DNA from: Chrysoporthe austroafricana
Lineage: Eukaryota > Ascomycota > Sordariomycetes > Diaporthales > Cryphonectriaceae
Assembly (NCBI GenBank): GCA_001051155.2
Contig: JYIP02000009.1
Coordinates: forward strand, 496,001 to 560,000
Direction: 5' to 3'
Length of the DNA: 64,000 nt
Numbering within the stretch: the stretch's first letter is position 1; the number at the start of each line of letters is the position of its first letter. Positions 12,384-24,220 of the stretch are shown in pieces. The position numbers and the translations under genes were made by a program. The notes under the pieces were generated by a model that made no database searches, was not told where the DNA came from, and was given only the letters and a program-made list of their open reading frames with translations.

Positions 12384-12886
12384 ATGGCTGCCCTCATCAA
12401 AGCGGCGAACGCGAAGATCCGGTCCAACCCGGTGAGCGACTACTTCTGCTCCACGCGTGAGTCCGCCGGGCCGTCCCCGGAGTGTCCCTCGTGCCCGCGC
12501 CCGGGATGCTAACGGTGTCGTCGCCCGCCAGACTTCTGGGGCCCAGCGTCCAACTTCGGGATTCCCATCGCAGCCGTGCTGGATACGCAGAAGAGCCCTG
12601 ACCTGTGAGCCTGGACCCCTCGGCGCGAACGGCTTTCTTTTTTTTTTTTTTTTTTTGCTGAGGGTGCGGCGTGCTGACTCCTCCACCCAACGCTCGCAGG
12701 ATCTCGGGGCCGATGACCGGCTCGCTCGTCGTTTACGCCTTCACCTTCATGCGCTACTCCCTCGCCGTCACGCCGCGAAACTACCTGCTGTTCGCCTGCC
12801 ACTTCACCAACGCCGGCGCTCAGCTCACCCAGAGTTACCGATACCTGAATTACCACTACGGTGTGGGCAAGAAGACGGAGAGTTGA
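12384..12886 (+). CDS. MPC1: Mitochondrial pyruvate carrier subunit 1
   Basis: Small inner-mitochondrial-membrane protein that pairs with an MPC2/MPC3-type subunit to import pyruvate. Exons 12384-12456, 12532-12604 and 12700-12886 give 110 aa, the usual size. Intron 1 (75 nt) has a gctaac branch site and intron 2 (95 nt) includes a long T tract. Hallmarks are SDYFCSTHFWGPASNFGIP, DTQKSPDLISGPMT, SLVVYAFTFMRYSLAVTPRN and LLFACHFTNAGAQLTQSYR, matching the MPC family core (THFWGP, KSPxxISGxMT, FMRxAxxVxPRN, ACHxTN). No cleavable presequence is expected. No partner gene is in the window. Confidence 0.95.
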
Positions 12887-15388
12887 GAAGCGCTGGCAAT
12901 GTAGAAGAACACACAATGTGCGGCCGCAATGGAGCACAGGTGCAGTTTCAGAGCATGGTTTCCCTCTGGCCCTGTTGGTACGGAAAAAAACACGGACTGT
13001 TCGGCGAAATAGACAAAACCATATTCAACTAGACAAGAATCAAGACGGCTTCACTGCCACTTACACGTCGCTCGCGGTTGGATTCGATGGTGCTCTTGCC
13101 TCAAGCAGTTCGCTCACACCGAGGACTTGTTTGGTATCCACGACAATTGTGGGCAGAAAGTCTGACGCATTCCACAGGTCCGAGTACGGATCCGCTGCCC
13201 CATCATCTTATGAGATGTCAAGGGATTGCGTTGCGCTGATTGTGTCGCTTATTCAAAATAGGTCCTGGCCTGACTCGGCGGCGATTGTGCTATTGGCAGC
13301 GTAATGCACGGCCCGTGAACAACTGTCAACTCAAGAGAACTTGAGCAGCCGTGTATCATTTGCTGTACTGACTTGCACGGTGTAGACGGGGTCTCGAGCT
13401 CAAATGAGACCCCCGACGACGTGGCGTAAGTTGAAAATTTCGAGGACCCATTATAGCAACCCGACGTTGGGTAGCATTATCTGTGAAGTCGAAGAAGGCG
13501 AAGGCGACTTTTGTGCCCGTCATCAATAAGGACGGAGGGATAGAGAGGCATTTAGGGTGAGACCGAATTCTTTCAGTTTGACAACTCGATAGCCGAAGAT
13601 CTCATGACGCTACTGAGAGGCGTTTGGCGACCGAGAACGAGCTCCTTTAATACCTCGAGTTCAGGCAAAGAGCCGCAGACCAAACAGTGAACCGGGACCA
13701 CGAGCATCCTCCCCTTAGCTCGCCTCAGCACCCCCGATGTTTTGGGATCATCACGCCAAGCGGTGGCAACATAGTTTTTGCAGCAGCATAGAACACGGCG
13801 CTGTCCAACCATAACAGTAAACGTGGCGGACTGGATCGACATGACTTGTCCGGATCACAGCGTCTGCATTTGGAAATACGCACGCGATATCGGGGCCTGC
13901 ATTCTTGGCGATAAGAGCTTTGCAGCTCACGATACCGCCTTCTTGATGATGTTCCGCCTTGTCGACAAGGTGATGAGGGCCTTCGCAAGGATGAAGATCT
14001 GTTATTTATTTTTGGCGTGGAGAGCTAAAGGACCCTTCGTCAGCATTCGTTGATCCGCTACATTTCCCATAGTCTTGATAATGGCCAGCGGGTAGAAGAC
14101 AACCTTGGAACGATGCGAGACGAAATCGGGATGATTCACGGCTTGGGAGACGCCATGAGTCTGCCATCTCAAGTGGTATCATGGGACTCTTTGCCGATCT
14201 TGACCTAGCTGACTTGCGTCATTCACCTCAAGCATTGCTCACAACCAGAATAACCTGTAAAGCCCTGCGCGGACCCTGGACTTCTCAGCTCGTCTCAACA
14301 CAGCTGCGCTGCTGACCAGGTATCCTCGCCCTATGTCACGGGACAGCTAGCTGATTCTCGCACATCCGCATCCGCGATTGGGGACAAGAGTTTGATTGAA
14401 GTCATATCTGGCGCCGCAAACACGGAAGCACGGGAAGCGGTGGCTAGGCTGTCTGATCTTCCTCATGCCCGGCACCTGAGACGGCCGCCGATTTGCCGCC
14501 CATCCCTGTCGCGCCCTCGTGCAGAAAACATGAGGCTCAACGCCCAAAACCTCCTAGCGCAGACGTCCCAGCCGGATGAACATGCAGTGTAGCGAGGGCC
14601 AAGCTTTCGTGGGGATCTGGGGTGGCCCCCCCGGTCCCGCACCCTGGGTTTCTGAGGCTGATCAGGTATAAGCCGTCACATCTCGCGTTTCAGATGTCCA
14701 CGTTCTGTCCTGGCCGTGAATAAGCTTCTTGGGAAATACAAGACGGCTGAGCCTTTACAGTGGAGAATTTGGGGGAAACTTGGGGCTGGACTGTTCGAAT
14801 TCCGGTGTTTTATCCACTGGTCCTTCGGATCGCGGCATCTGGTGATGCTTTGCCAACAGCCTGCGATTCATTCAGCCCCACTGCTATCACAGAAATTCGA
14901 GAACTATCAGCAAGTGCATGATAGGGAACGAAGTAGCAAGAGCAACCAAGTCGTGATGTAGCATTCTAGGCTGATGACTATACTGTGCTATTGTGGGAAT
15001 GTGATCCAACGCTCACTAGCTGCAGATCATACGCCACTGCCGTAGGGCTCAGTATAGTCGGCGTTGGGAGGCAACACGGCGCTTCCTTCCTTCAAACCCT
15101 CCCCTGTCCTTGTCAGATCTGAATGGATGATTGACATTCGAAACTGGCGGATTCGTCGTCCCGAGCTTGGGACGAGGGTGACAACCCGTGGCATGGCTTG
15201 GCCTTGCGGATACAAATATCAATTTTCCTCGATCTGCCATTCCTCGTCTTTCTTCCTCTGCTTCCTCGTCCCAGTGCCAAATATCCTGTCGAGACCAAAG
15301 TCCTGTCTTTTACATTTCTCTTCACCAACTCCTCCCTCGGATCTTAATATCTGCCCGTCGCCGGACGACATACTCCAAATCAGTCAAG
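12887..15388. other. Gene-free region; possible decayed coding fragments
   Basis: There is no gene I can assemble in about 2.5 kb. Coding-like stretches appear on the + strand at about 13778-14053 (a CPDHSVCIWKYARDIG segment) and about 14380-14590, but they are separated by stops in all frames and match no family I recognise. They could be a decayed gene or chance. The final ~200 bp is a pyrimidine-rich leader of the small secreted protein gene. Confidence 0.4.
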
Positions 15389-15632
15389 ATGCAGTTCACT
15401 CTCCTGACCTTTGTCACTCTCTTCGCCGCCGCTATGGCTGGTAACTGTAAGCATTTATATGCCATGAAGAGAGAGTGTCAATATTGAGAGTATGATGCTG
15501 ACAGCGGCTACAGTCGAGCGCCAGAACGGCCAGCCTACGGTTCAGGATGCTGCAATGACCGACGCGAACGGTAACGTGGTGAGCTTCGACTCTGCGAACG
15601 TCTACCTTGACTCCGTTGCCAAGGGATTGTAA
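15389..15632 (+). CDS. Small secreted protein, cysteine-free (58 aa)
   Basis: Two exons, 15389-15446 and 15514-15632, with a 67-nt intron (gtaagc...ctacag) that splits a Phe codon. Residues 1 to ~17 are a classic signal peptide (MQFTLLTFVTLFAAAMA), with likely cleavage just after AMA. The mature peptide of about 40 residues is polar, lacks cysteine and contains MTDANGNVVSFDSANVY, a motif I associate with short secreted proteins of plant-associated ascomycetes. The start context (gtcaagatgca) is good and the 5' leader is CT-rich, as in strongly expressed fungal genes. The function is unknown; an effector or apoplastic role is only a possibility. Confidence 0.75.
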
Positions 15633-16929
15633 TCGACTCTACGGTCGACGGAGGGGATGGATTTGAGAGTGGTAATTCGTGTTGGGGGGTTGATGGAAAC
15701 GATAGGAGGATGAACGGAAAGCGTGCTGGCGTCATAGCTGTGCACAACCGCATTACGATAATATAGAATGCCGGCTTGGGTTATTTGGCTCGCTTCCGAT
15801 ATGAGCAGCCGGTACGGGATGGCCGTGAGGGAACTTCACATTTTCAGGATCCTCTAAAGTAATTGAATTCACTTCAAGATCTTGATTTTAGGCGCTGCCA
15901 ACTCTTCTTCGGCATGGATACTCGTTCTTGACGAGTAGTATCTGGACAGTGTTCCCTATCTGTGACATTGTGGGCACAAGAGAAAAGCTTGACCCGCTTC
16001 GCTGTCATCACCACCTCTATACACTCACTCAGCCTCTTCCGTTAGAATGTCTGCCAACAAGATCGCGCCGTGCCTGCGTTGAAAGCTTAGCGAAGCACGC
16101 TAATACCTTGTTCTGCTCTCTTCTCGGTCCTTAGACTGCAAACGATAGGTCCTTTGCTATTAAGGCTTTCATAGCCCGTCCGAACTTTCTTCGATCGTCA
16201 TTGCTTGGTATACGTCAACAGAACACGTCGTGTGTCGATCTGTACTGTAGGCCGTTCAAAGGGAGTTTTTTTACGTAATTGGACAGGAGTTCGTAATCGT
16301 GAAGATCGCATCCGCCCTTATTGTCGTCAAAGATGACGATGCTGTTTGAAGTGGGGAGTTGAAAAGTGGACGCCGGCACGACCCCAGAGGTGGCTGAGTT
16401 CTTGCGTAATGCTTCGTATTCCGAGAATCTCAGAGAAATAGTGTGCTGAAGACACTCTCGAGTACAATGACAATTACATGATTCTTTGTATGAATATTCA
16501 AAGACACATCAAATTGACGCAATCTGATTGACGTCGACGTAGGTAGTGACCACCTCGACGGCGCCTCAGAGGAGGCTGTTCAAGAGGCGCCACCAGCCAA
16601 GGACTAGCTGTCAGTAGCGATATAGTAGGCAATTTTTGGAGAGGTTTGAATGAGGAATATTTACAGATTGTAACTACGTCCTGGTGCATTTATCTGAACC
16701 GCATGATTGTCATCGCCATTGTGCTATGCCTCGTATCAGCATCTCGTACGCTCAGGGCTTCTCAGAGAATCCTAACAAGACGCGAAGACAGAACGTAGCC
16801 ATTACCTCTATCTTTATCATCCAATTCAATTTGATCTTCAGATATAGGTCGACGTCAAGACAATTCATCACACGTCCAAGGCCAGATGAAAAGGGATATA
16901 GTCCCCCCCCCCAAAAAAAAATTCCATAA
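15633..16929. other. Intergenic region, no gene seen
   Basis: 3' flanks of the secreted-protein gene (+) and the membrane-protein locus (-), which converge here. No convincing frame is seen. A C9/A8 junction lies near 16903-16921. Confidence 0.45.
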
Positions 16930-17631
16930 TTAGATATAGACACTTTCCCCTGGGGGCTGAAAAGTAAACCCAGTACATAGGCAACGGATTACATGACAAC
17001 AAAAATCCAGTGGAGAAGGAGTATATGATAAGGGCGTCGACGTTCTGGGTCGCCCATAGAATGATACGGCATATGCGACTGTGACCGAGAATGCGGAGAT
17101 GAAAATCGCAATGGAGATGTTTGTACACCCAAGTCCACACAGTGGGAAATTTTTGTATACAAAAGCGATGTAGGTAGTTGCATTATTGAGATTGATAATT
17201 TTGAAATTCCAGCCATTGTGGTAGGAGTCGTAGTGCACATACACAGTTCTGTAAGAGTCGAATGTATTAGAAAGTTACTACGCCCTTGCAAATCATGTTC
17301 AAGCTAGTGAGAAACCATCTAACCTGCGCGAGAAGAACAAGGCGTCGACCACAGATATAATACCTGTAATGGGATCAGCGACATCTTCCACCGTGGTAAA
17401 TCGCAGGCAGAGGAAGCCGGTGACTAGCACAAGGCACAAAATCAATATTTGTCAAAGTTTCTCATACTGCTTCTGCCGTAGCGATAAATATAGCCAACTA
17501 GGGTCATCATCACGATTGCATTGTTTCAAGAGTTCGCTGTTGAATATTCTTCCACAGAGTAGCGTGGAACCTCTTATGAGGGCATACACAAGCTTCAGTG
17601 GCATATAACCTAGAACAGAATGAGTCGACAT
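16930..17631 (-). pseudogene. Membrane-protein gene of unknown function with in-frame TGA
   Basis: Reconstructed by eye: exon 17631-17324, a 75-nt intron (gttaga...cttacag), then exon 17248-16930. Together they give 209 codons that are coding-like on both sides of one stop. From ATG at 17631 the frame encodes a basic-aromatic N-terminus (ELLKQCNRDDDPSWLYLSL). It then meets TGA at codon 60 (17454-17452) and continues open through QILILCLVLVTGFLCLRFT, a probable membrane helix, and VEDVADPITGIISVVDAL. After the intron come YVHYDSYHNGWNFKIINL and a second helix, SIAIFISAFSVTVAYAVSFY. No intron that removes the TGA keeps the frame. I read it as a recently inactivated gene or a sequence error; readthrough is possible. 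I do not recognise the family. Confidence 0.5.
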
Positions 17632-20183
17632 GACGGGCTCGGGGAAAATCGTCTTAGTAGAAGTTAGGGGCGGTGAGATAGAACCGACAACCCCACAATA
17701 TTTAGCATCGCATATATTGCTGGTTCGGACGCCATGTTGATAGACTCAGGCCTTTCACGGTAACGAACCCGCCAGCATTAGTCTGCCACAGGCAAGTCTC
17801 TGTGATGCATAATGGATAATCAGCAAAGGATCTATGCTATCTCTTGCCTGTGAAGCTTTCTCGTTTAGTCCCAAATGGGCAGCAGGAGCAGGCTAGATCG
17901 TGAATCAATGGTTCGAGGTCAGTGATTGTAAAATGCTCGATGCCCGGTCAAACTCCTGTCGAGGGCGCCTACGGATGTGTGAAGAGCCAGGTGACCTTGC
18001 TAAACTCATGCTTTACTTTACTGGCAAGTTCGCTACAGATATGTGACGTTGGAGATATTTGTGGTAAAAAAAAATCGATCGTTGGGCAGACTGACAATGG
18101 GAATTTCTGCAAATTATTTCATATAATTAATTGTTGTTTCCATGGATATCCCGTGCCGAGGCTCATGCTTTCTTTCCTAGGCCTTTTTTTTTTTCTTCTC
18201 CCTTCTCTCCACAACTTGAAGAATATTGCCTGCCTCTTGCGGACTTCGTAGGTAAGAAATATTCAGGGACTAATTTAGTTCTGCATTCAGTTCCAAGATC
18301 TATGGGTCGCTGCACCTGACCCGCCTAGCAGGTAAGCATGGGCACGCATCCTATGCCCCACGGGCGCATCCTTTCTCTGGCCCCTGGCTCAGCTAGCGGA
18401 TTTGTACTACTTGTGCATACAAGGACTTACCCTTCATGAATGCGCCCTAGATATAGCGAATGTAGTCTGCCGTCACGCTCTTCATACACTTGACTTTGGA
18501 GGATTTCTTGGAGATGTAGCTATTGGCGCCACGAGCCTGTGGATGGGTTGCACTGCAGAACCTTGGCGGCCGCCTTTCTGTTTGCGGCACGCTTATGCCT
18601 GCTGTCAGTGGGAGCTCCCGCCCGACGAGTCACGACGACAGGCCCGAGTCGTGACCTCATTTCCTTGCGTCCTCCTTTTCAAACACTCCAGCATGAGGCC
18701 CTCACCGTCCCTCACCGTCAAGTGCGCGGCGCTATACAGCATTGCATAGTCGCGGTGTCGTGCAGTACGTTGACATTCTATTAATAGCAGCCGGCAGGGG
18801 TGGCCGCCGCCTCAACTCGTGAGAAATGAGCCTCATCAATGACGAGACCGCGGCTGATCGGCAAACACGCGAAGCGGACGTCGGATCGCAGCCGGGGTGG
18901 ATTCGTGCAGAGCCACAACAACCCCGTTGGGGCCTGGGATGTTTATCCACCGTTGGCTCGGGTTGTGCGCTGTCATACTGGGGCAACGCTCCTTGGCCAC
19001 CGCCCAGCGCGGTTTTCCTCCAGAGGATCTGGACAGGCTGCAGGAGAGCAGCAAAACCTAGTTTCTGACGAGTCGAGTGCCGGCGCCCCGAAGACCGCTG
19101 CCTGGCAGCTAGCAAGGACCGGCGGCCCTCTGCGGTGGGAGGGGAGACAAAAGAGGGTGAGGTGCCCAGTGGAGGCGTTCGCTGCGTTTTGTTTCCCTGC
19201 CCCAGGGTGGTGTCGACGTCCGCTACCGACGAGGCGGCTCCAGCGTCACACCGTCCCAGGCAAATGCCGGGCGGCCGATCTGGGCTGAAGAGGAGCCCGA
19301 CGCGCCATGCTCAGCCGCACTCACACCTCTGCTTTCCACGTCCGATCAGCAAAACGCCCGGCGCCCCCCCCTCAGGACGCTCGCCCGGCAGGCCGGGTCG
19401 TATCGTCGCGCACATACGCGTTCTCTCCCCTCACATGCCTCGCGGGACCCAGCGGTCGCTTGCGCGTCGCCCTGTCAAACATCGTGATGGAGCTCGCCCC
19501 CTGGACCCTTGATCTCCCGGCGCCCACAGCGCCGGCTCCTCGCATTCCTGCCCATTTCTCCGGCCAGGCGCCTCATCTCCCGGCGCTGGGTGAGCTGATG
19601 GATGGGTTGGCTAGCCAGGGCCCTCAGCCCCGTCCCCAAGCGGGTGGCTTGGCCCTTGTCACCCGACGCCGCTCCCTGCGGCCAGGGACGGACAGAGCTG
19701 CGCAGCTGGCCATAGCTCAGCACCTCGCGCTGCTGTTCAATCTCGTTCCGCCTGTGGCGCCTGTGGGCACGCTGCCCCTTCGCCGTGGCCGACATTCGAA
19801 AAGAGTGGGCCGTGGCACCTTCGGCTTGCCTCTGGAATCTGGGGATGCTGTCTTCTCTGGCGGGGCCGGGCATCCGAGTATATGAGTTAAACCGCCCCTT
19901 CTTGAGGCTTCGCAGTCACCGCTCCTTTCTCTTTCTGCCATATCCATGAAAGTAAACGGTAAAATTTCTTTCAAAAGAAAAATAGCTATATATATTTCTC
20001 AGACTTACCTGCAGCGTCTCTGGAAATCCGCAACCCCCTCGCATCCCGGTGAACATTCATCAGCCCAGGCCCTGCAACATCAGAACGACGTCCCGCCGAC
20101 CTCGAGACAAAACGAGAACTGCGCTTTTTTTTTTTCTTCCCCCGAGTCTGGAAGCCGCCTGAAGGCACGTGGGTGGGTTCACG
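17632..20183. other. Gene-free region upstream of the multi-pass membrane gene
   Basis: About 2.5 kb. The left half (to ~18.3 kb) is AT-rich. The right half is GC-rich with several long open frames on both strands (for example 19307-19885 +). Their translations are Pro/Arg/Ala-rich and resemble GC-driven chance frames. A T10 run lies at about 18185-18195. No gene is called. Confidence 0.4.
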
Positions 20184-21928
20184 ATGGTGAAGCATCGCGA
20201 CCAGGCCAAATTCGACCGGGCCGGCTGGAGGCTCAGGGTTCTTCTGCCATGCTGGATAGCACAGATCTCGCTACTGCTTGTCCTGATCGGTACATCCGCA
20301 TACCTCCTACACAATGCCATCGACGACTCCATCGAAGTGCGGGCGACCGCCATCGCGTAGGCTATCCACCCCCGCCGTGAGCTGTCTGCCGGACATCCGT
20401 GTACTAACAGGTCTGCAGATGGGATTGTATCAATATTGGCGTTAGCATCCTCTCTATCCTCCTCACTGCGTATGAGATCTTCCGGACGATGACGGAGGTC
20501 CTGACGCCCAAGACGATGCTGGTCTCCAACCTGCTGAAGCTCGGCGGAGTCGCACTCTCCATGATCATGGATGGGATGGTGAGCGGATCATCGCTGGACG
20601 GGTGGTCGGATGGGATGCTGGTCATCCACAGCCTATTGGTGTAAGCATTTATGGCCCCTCCCTATAAAAACCCACCGAACCCTGAACTGACGGCAAACCA
20701 CAGGGTCTCGATTCTTGTCCTGGGCTCCTACGCGGCATGGAAGTGGAAGCGCCTCGCCCAGTACGATGACTACCACCTCCCGGGCAACGTGAACCCCTAC
20801 GGCTTCAAGAGCGACCTGAAGCAGAAGGGCATCAACAGCCATTCCCGCATCCTCTCGGAGGACCTGGACTGGGACCCGGACCTGGAGATGGGCAACAGCG
20901 TCGAGGTCCTCGGCAACGCCTCCCCCCGGGTCATGGCCCCTTCAGCCGACGAGCGCACGCCCACGAGGGAGCGGGGGTCCTCGTTCACCAACCTCGGGGG
21001 CCGGAAGATATTCAGCATGCATGACACCACGACCACCACCGCCGCCGACGCGAACAACGACGGGAACCGCAGCCGCTCGAACTCCGCATCGGCCCTCATG
21101 GCCATCGACACCGCGTACGACCCCGCCGCGGGCCAGGCATCGCCGCCGCCGGCGGCCGAGTCGGCCCTCCCGCAGCGGCCCGCCTCCTACATCTCCATCA
21201 CCGGCTCGGGCGTCGACCGCCGCGCCTCCTACAACCACTCCCGCGACACGGCGTTCGACGAGTATGTCGCGCAGCAGAAGAAGAAGCGGCGCGTGAGCCA
21301 GCGGATGAGCCTGGGCTCGGAGTCGGGCTCGGGCTCGGGCTCGGCCTCGTCGCCGAGCAGCCGCGCCTCGGTCACCTCGCCCACGCCCCTGACGTCGCCG
21401 CCGGCGTCGCGCGACCGGTCGGCCTCCGGGGGCGGGGCGGGGCGGGACCGCGCCGGCTCGGCGGCCGCGTACCGCCTGTCGCTGAACCTCAAGAACGACA
21501 TCGACGACGCGCTGAGCGCCGAGTTCGGCTGGGGCACGCACAGCCGGTCGTCGAGCCAGGACAGCATCATGGTCAGCGGGCAGCCGCCCGAGATGGCGGT
21601 GAGCGGCGGCGCGGTGCAGAACGCCAAGAGCGTGCGGGACTCGATCGGGCGGGCACCGAGCGACGGGAGCGAGCGGGGCGCGCTGGGCATCGTGCCCGAG
21701 AGCCCCGAGGACGACCACGACGAGGCGGACAGGCGGCGGAATGTGGACGAGGCCAGCAGGGCGTTACTAGGCGAGGGCGCGGCGGCGGACCGGGACCATC
21801 CTGAGTTGCTGAGACCAGGGAGACCAAAGAGCGAGCAGATCGCGTTCGTGGTCACGCCGCCGCCCAAGTCGCCGTCACCAGGCGTGGGCGTGAGGGGGAC
21901 ATGGGGGAGCGCATATGCTCGTAATTAA
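20184..21928 (+). CDS. Multi-pass membrane protein with long disordered C-terminal tail
   Basis: Exons 20184-20356, 20419-20640 and 20704-21928 (introns 62 and 63 nt) join in frame to 539 aa. The N-terminal ~150 residues carry four hydrophobic segments: LLPCWIAQISLLLVLIGTSA, INIGVSILSILLTAYEI, LVSNLLKLGGVALSMIM and VVSILVLGSYAAW. A basic motif, WKWKRLAQYDDYHLPGN, closes the membrane domain. The remaining ~380 residues are Ser/Pro/Ala/Gly-rich and low in complexity, with basic KKKRR and acidic patches, which suggests a cytoplasmic regulatory or phosphorylated tail. I recognise no characterised family, so the function is unknown. Exon boundaries are well supported by consensus splice sites and frame continuity. 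Confidence 0.8.
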
Positions 21929-22053
21929 TGGTAGAGGGACAGCGCGAGCGGTGATAGATTGATACCCATTCTAAAAGTCAGAGAGGCATCTACAAACCAA
22001 TGAAGCGACTGTTTTTAATCAAGCTGCTGGTGCTGTGAGTGCCGCGGTGTACA

Positions 22054-23131
22054 TCATTGCAGGCTTTGCACCAGCTTGACAACTTTCTTCGAGAACAGGT
22101 CGATATCTCCTGGAAACCGTGCGCTGATGTAATTATAGCTGTCGTCCTCAACGACAAAACTGTTCTCGCGTCAGACACTGATGGGCGGGGAAAGCTCGAC
22201 GGAGGTCTTGAGGGTGACTCACGGCGAAGGCAAAAGACTTCCTCTGAACAGACTCTTCTCCTTCAGAGCCTTCTTGACCGAAACCTCCACATCCTCGCTC
22301 CCGCTTCCATACGTCTTGTAGTAATCCCCTAGCCACAGTCTCGTGCCCCAGTACGCGACCTTCTCGAAGCCAGCGGGCAGTGCGGTCGTCTTGCACTCGT
22401 AAAGGACAGATTTGCCTGTGCCTGGATCGATGGTGTTGGCGAGAACGAGCGGGCCGTGACAGATCGCAGCTATGGCCTTCTCCTTGGGCTGAGCCGGAGA
22501 AGACGAGGAAGCGGGCGAGGGTTTGCGGGTGAGGGGGAAGTACCGCGCCAGATGCTCGTGCACGGTAGGTGAGTCGATGATCTGCTGAACAGCTTTGTCG
22601 TGGCCACCTGGAATATAGACCAAGTCGAAGGCGGTCAGGTCGAAGTCTGGACTTGACCACGAAAGCGGTGTCTGGTGTTCCGGGGAGGCAACCATAGTGT
22701 TGTACTGGGAGATGACGGGTTTGCTAGCGCCCTAGACGGCACTTCATGTGAGTGGATCTATGCATGTGCATGTGCATACCATTAAGATACCGCACGTCTG
22801 AATCTTCAATTCTAGATGAACAAGGATGAAGTTGGACGTTGGGCACTCATGGCCACCCGGACGGACATACAAGGAGCTTCTGCGTCAAGCCTACGAGGAG
22901 CAGCTTGTCACATGCCGGAGCCGTACCCTTCTCTGTGGCAAAGGACACATCGAACCCTACTTTCTTGAAAGCTATATAGGGAACTACGGCTTCTATAGCA
23001 AAGGCTCAGCCAAATATTGATAGAAGACAAGCTAATATGACATACACTATTGACATGGAGGGGGTGGACGTACCTGTGGGCTCATGGCCGTAGTCGGCCA
23101 TCAAAATACACACTTTCCGTACCGTAGCCAT
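22054..23131 (-). CDS. DJ-1/PfpI family protein (class I glutamine amidotransferase-like)
   Basis: Four exons, 23131-23074, 23004-22871, 22731-22223 and 22159-22054, give 268 aa. Introns are 69, 139 and 63 nt. The N-terminus, ATVRKVCILMADYGHEPTA, is the first Rossmann-like strand and turn, followed by FKKVGFDVSFATEKG. The central part has LSWSSPDFDL, LVYIPGGHDKAVQQIIDS and the nucleophile elbow AAICHGPLVLA with Cys ~155. The C-terminal part has TALPAGFEKVAYWGTRLWLG and NYISARFPGDIDLF. Relatives include Hsp31-like glyoxalases, protein deglycases and chaperones. Which activity this member has cannot be told from sequence. It converges with the membrane-protein gene on its left, with only ~125 bp between stops. 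Confidence 0.92.
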
Positions 23132-24220
23132 GATCTAGTACTAAATGGCTGTGAATCTACCACGAATCTGGTTCAGCAGTGAAGGAAAAACGACTGCGTG
23201 CAATTGACGTTGAATCTGAGCGCATATCATAGGAACAAAGGATCCATGACGATCCTGCCGAGGCTATAGAGCTAATCTAACAGCAACGGTTGCGCCCACG
23301 CTAAACTGCTTCTGGTCAATAACACTAATTTCAGCCTTGCACTTGCTGGATCAGGTATTAATTGGTCGAGATACGAGTGTGAGAGGCTCTTGAATGCCCC
23401 CAGTCTTCTGCCCTTCAAAATGTAATTCAAACACAACAGCACTGTCCGAATTTGGTGTTAAGATTCATGTACAATGCAATGTGCCGCGGCGTCATAGCTG
23501 AGAGCCAGGGTGAGTGCTCCGTTCCTCATCCTCCCTGACGCCTCGGCCTCGCACCGCTTTCAAACTGCCCGAATATTTCGAAGTTATCGGGCTCTCTTTA
23601 GGAAATAGACACTCTCGAGGACCCTCAAACACACAAGGAGCCATTGATGGCATTTGGTTAACTTCTTGGATAGGTCTTGGTCAGACCGGAGCATGAGTAA
23701 TGGCATCTAGGCTTGCTTTGTTTGAAGTTTCCGAGCAGCGTGACCCATTATATACCAACTTCGAATTCATGAATAAACCCTTCTATAGTCCCAGGGTGCC
23801 CAATTTAGTAGGTCAAGTTGCCTAGATAGGCAAAAAGGTTTCGTACCCGTCTTGTCTCTCGTACTTCTACTTGTCACACATTTCGATAGGATCACCTCAA
23901 GCAGTCGTCTTCGTCGCGAAACGATTCACGACCCACATCACGGGCTACATCGTTACTACGAGTAGCCAAAAGGCCACGCCTGGCCAATACTTGTATAACG
24001 AAGACGCTGATTGGAGTAAAACAAGCAATCGAAAGCGCCCGAAGTGCCAGTGATTTACCCCAGACTCGATACCAGTATAAAAGAACCTCAACTTCCGCCG
24101 TTTCTCCAACCCTGGGCATGACAACAGCTACAGCAGATCACTTCGAGGCAGGAAGATCGCCGATCCGCAGCAATACATAGCAAACACACAGAAACGCACC
24201 TGAAAAAGCACCCACAGAAA
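23132..24220. other. Divergent intergenic region, no gene seen
   Basis: Upstream region shared by the DJ-1-like gene (-) and the VOC-like gene (+). Only short frames without coding character are present. Confidence 0.5.

Noticed and set aside
13778..14053. 91-codon frame that looks partly coding
   Set aside because: No intron structure extends it and I recognise no family; kept only as a low-interest finding.
19307..19885. 192-codon + strand frame
   Set aside because: The Pro/Ala/Arg-rich composition, overlapping long frames on the opposite strand and lack of recognisable motif point to a chance GC-rich frame.
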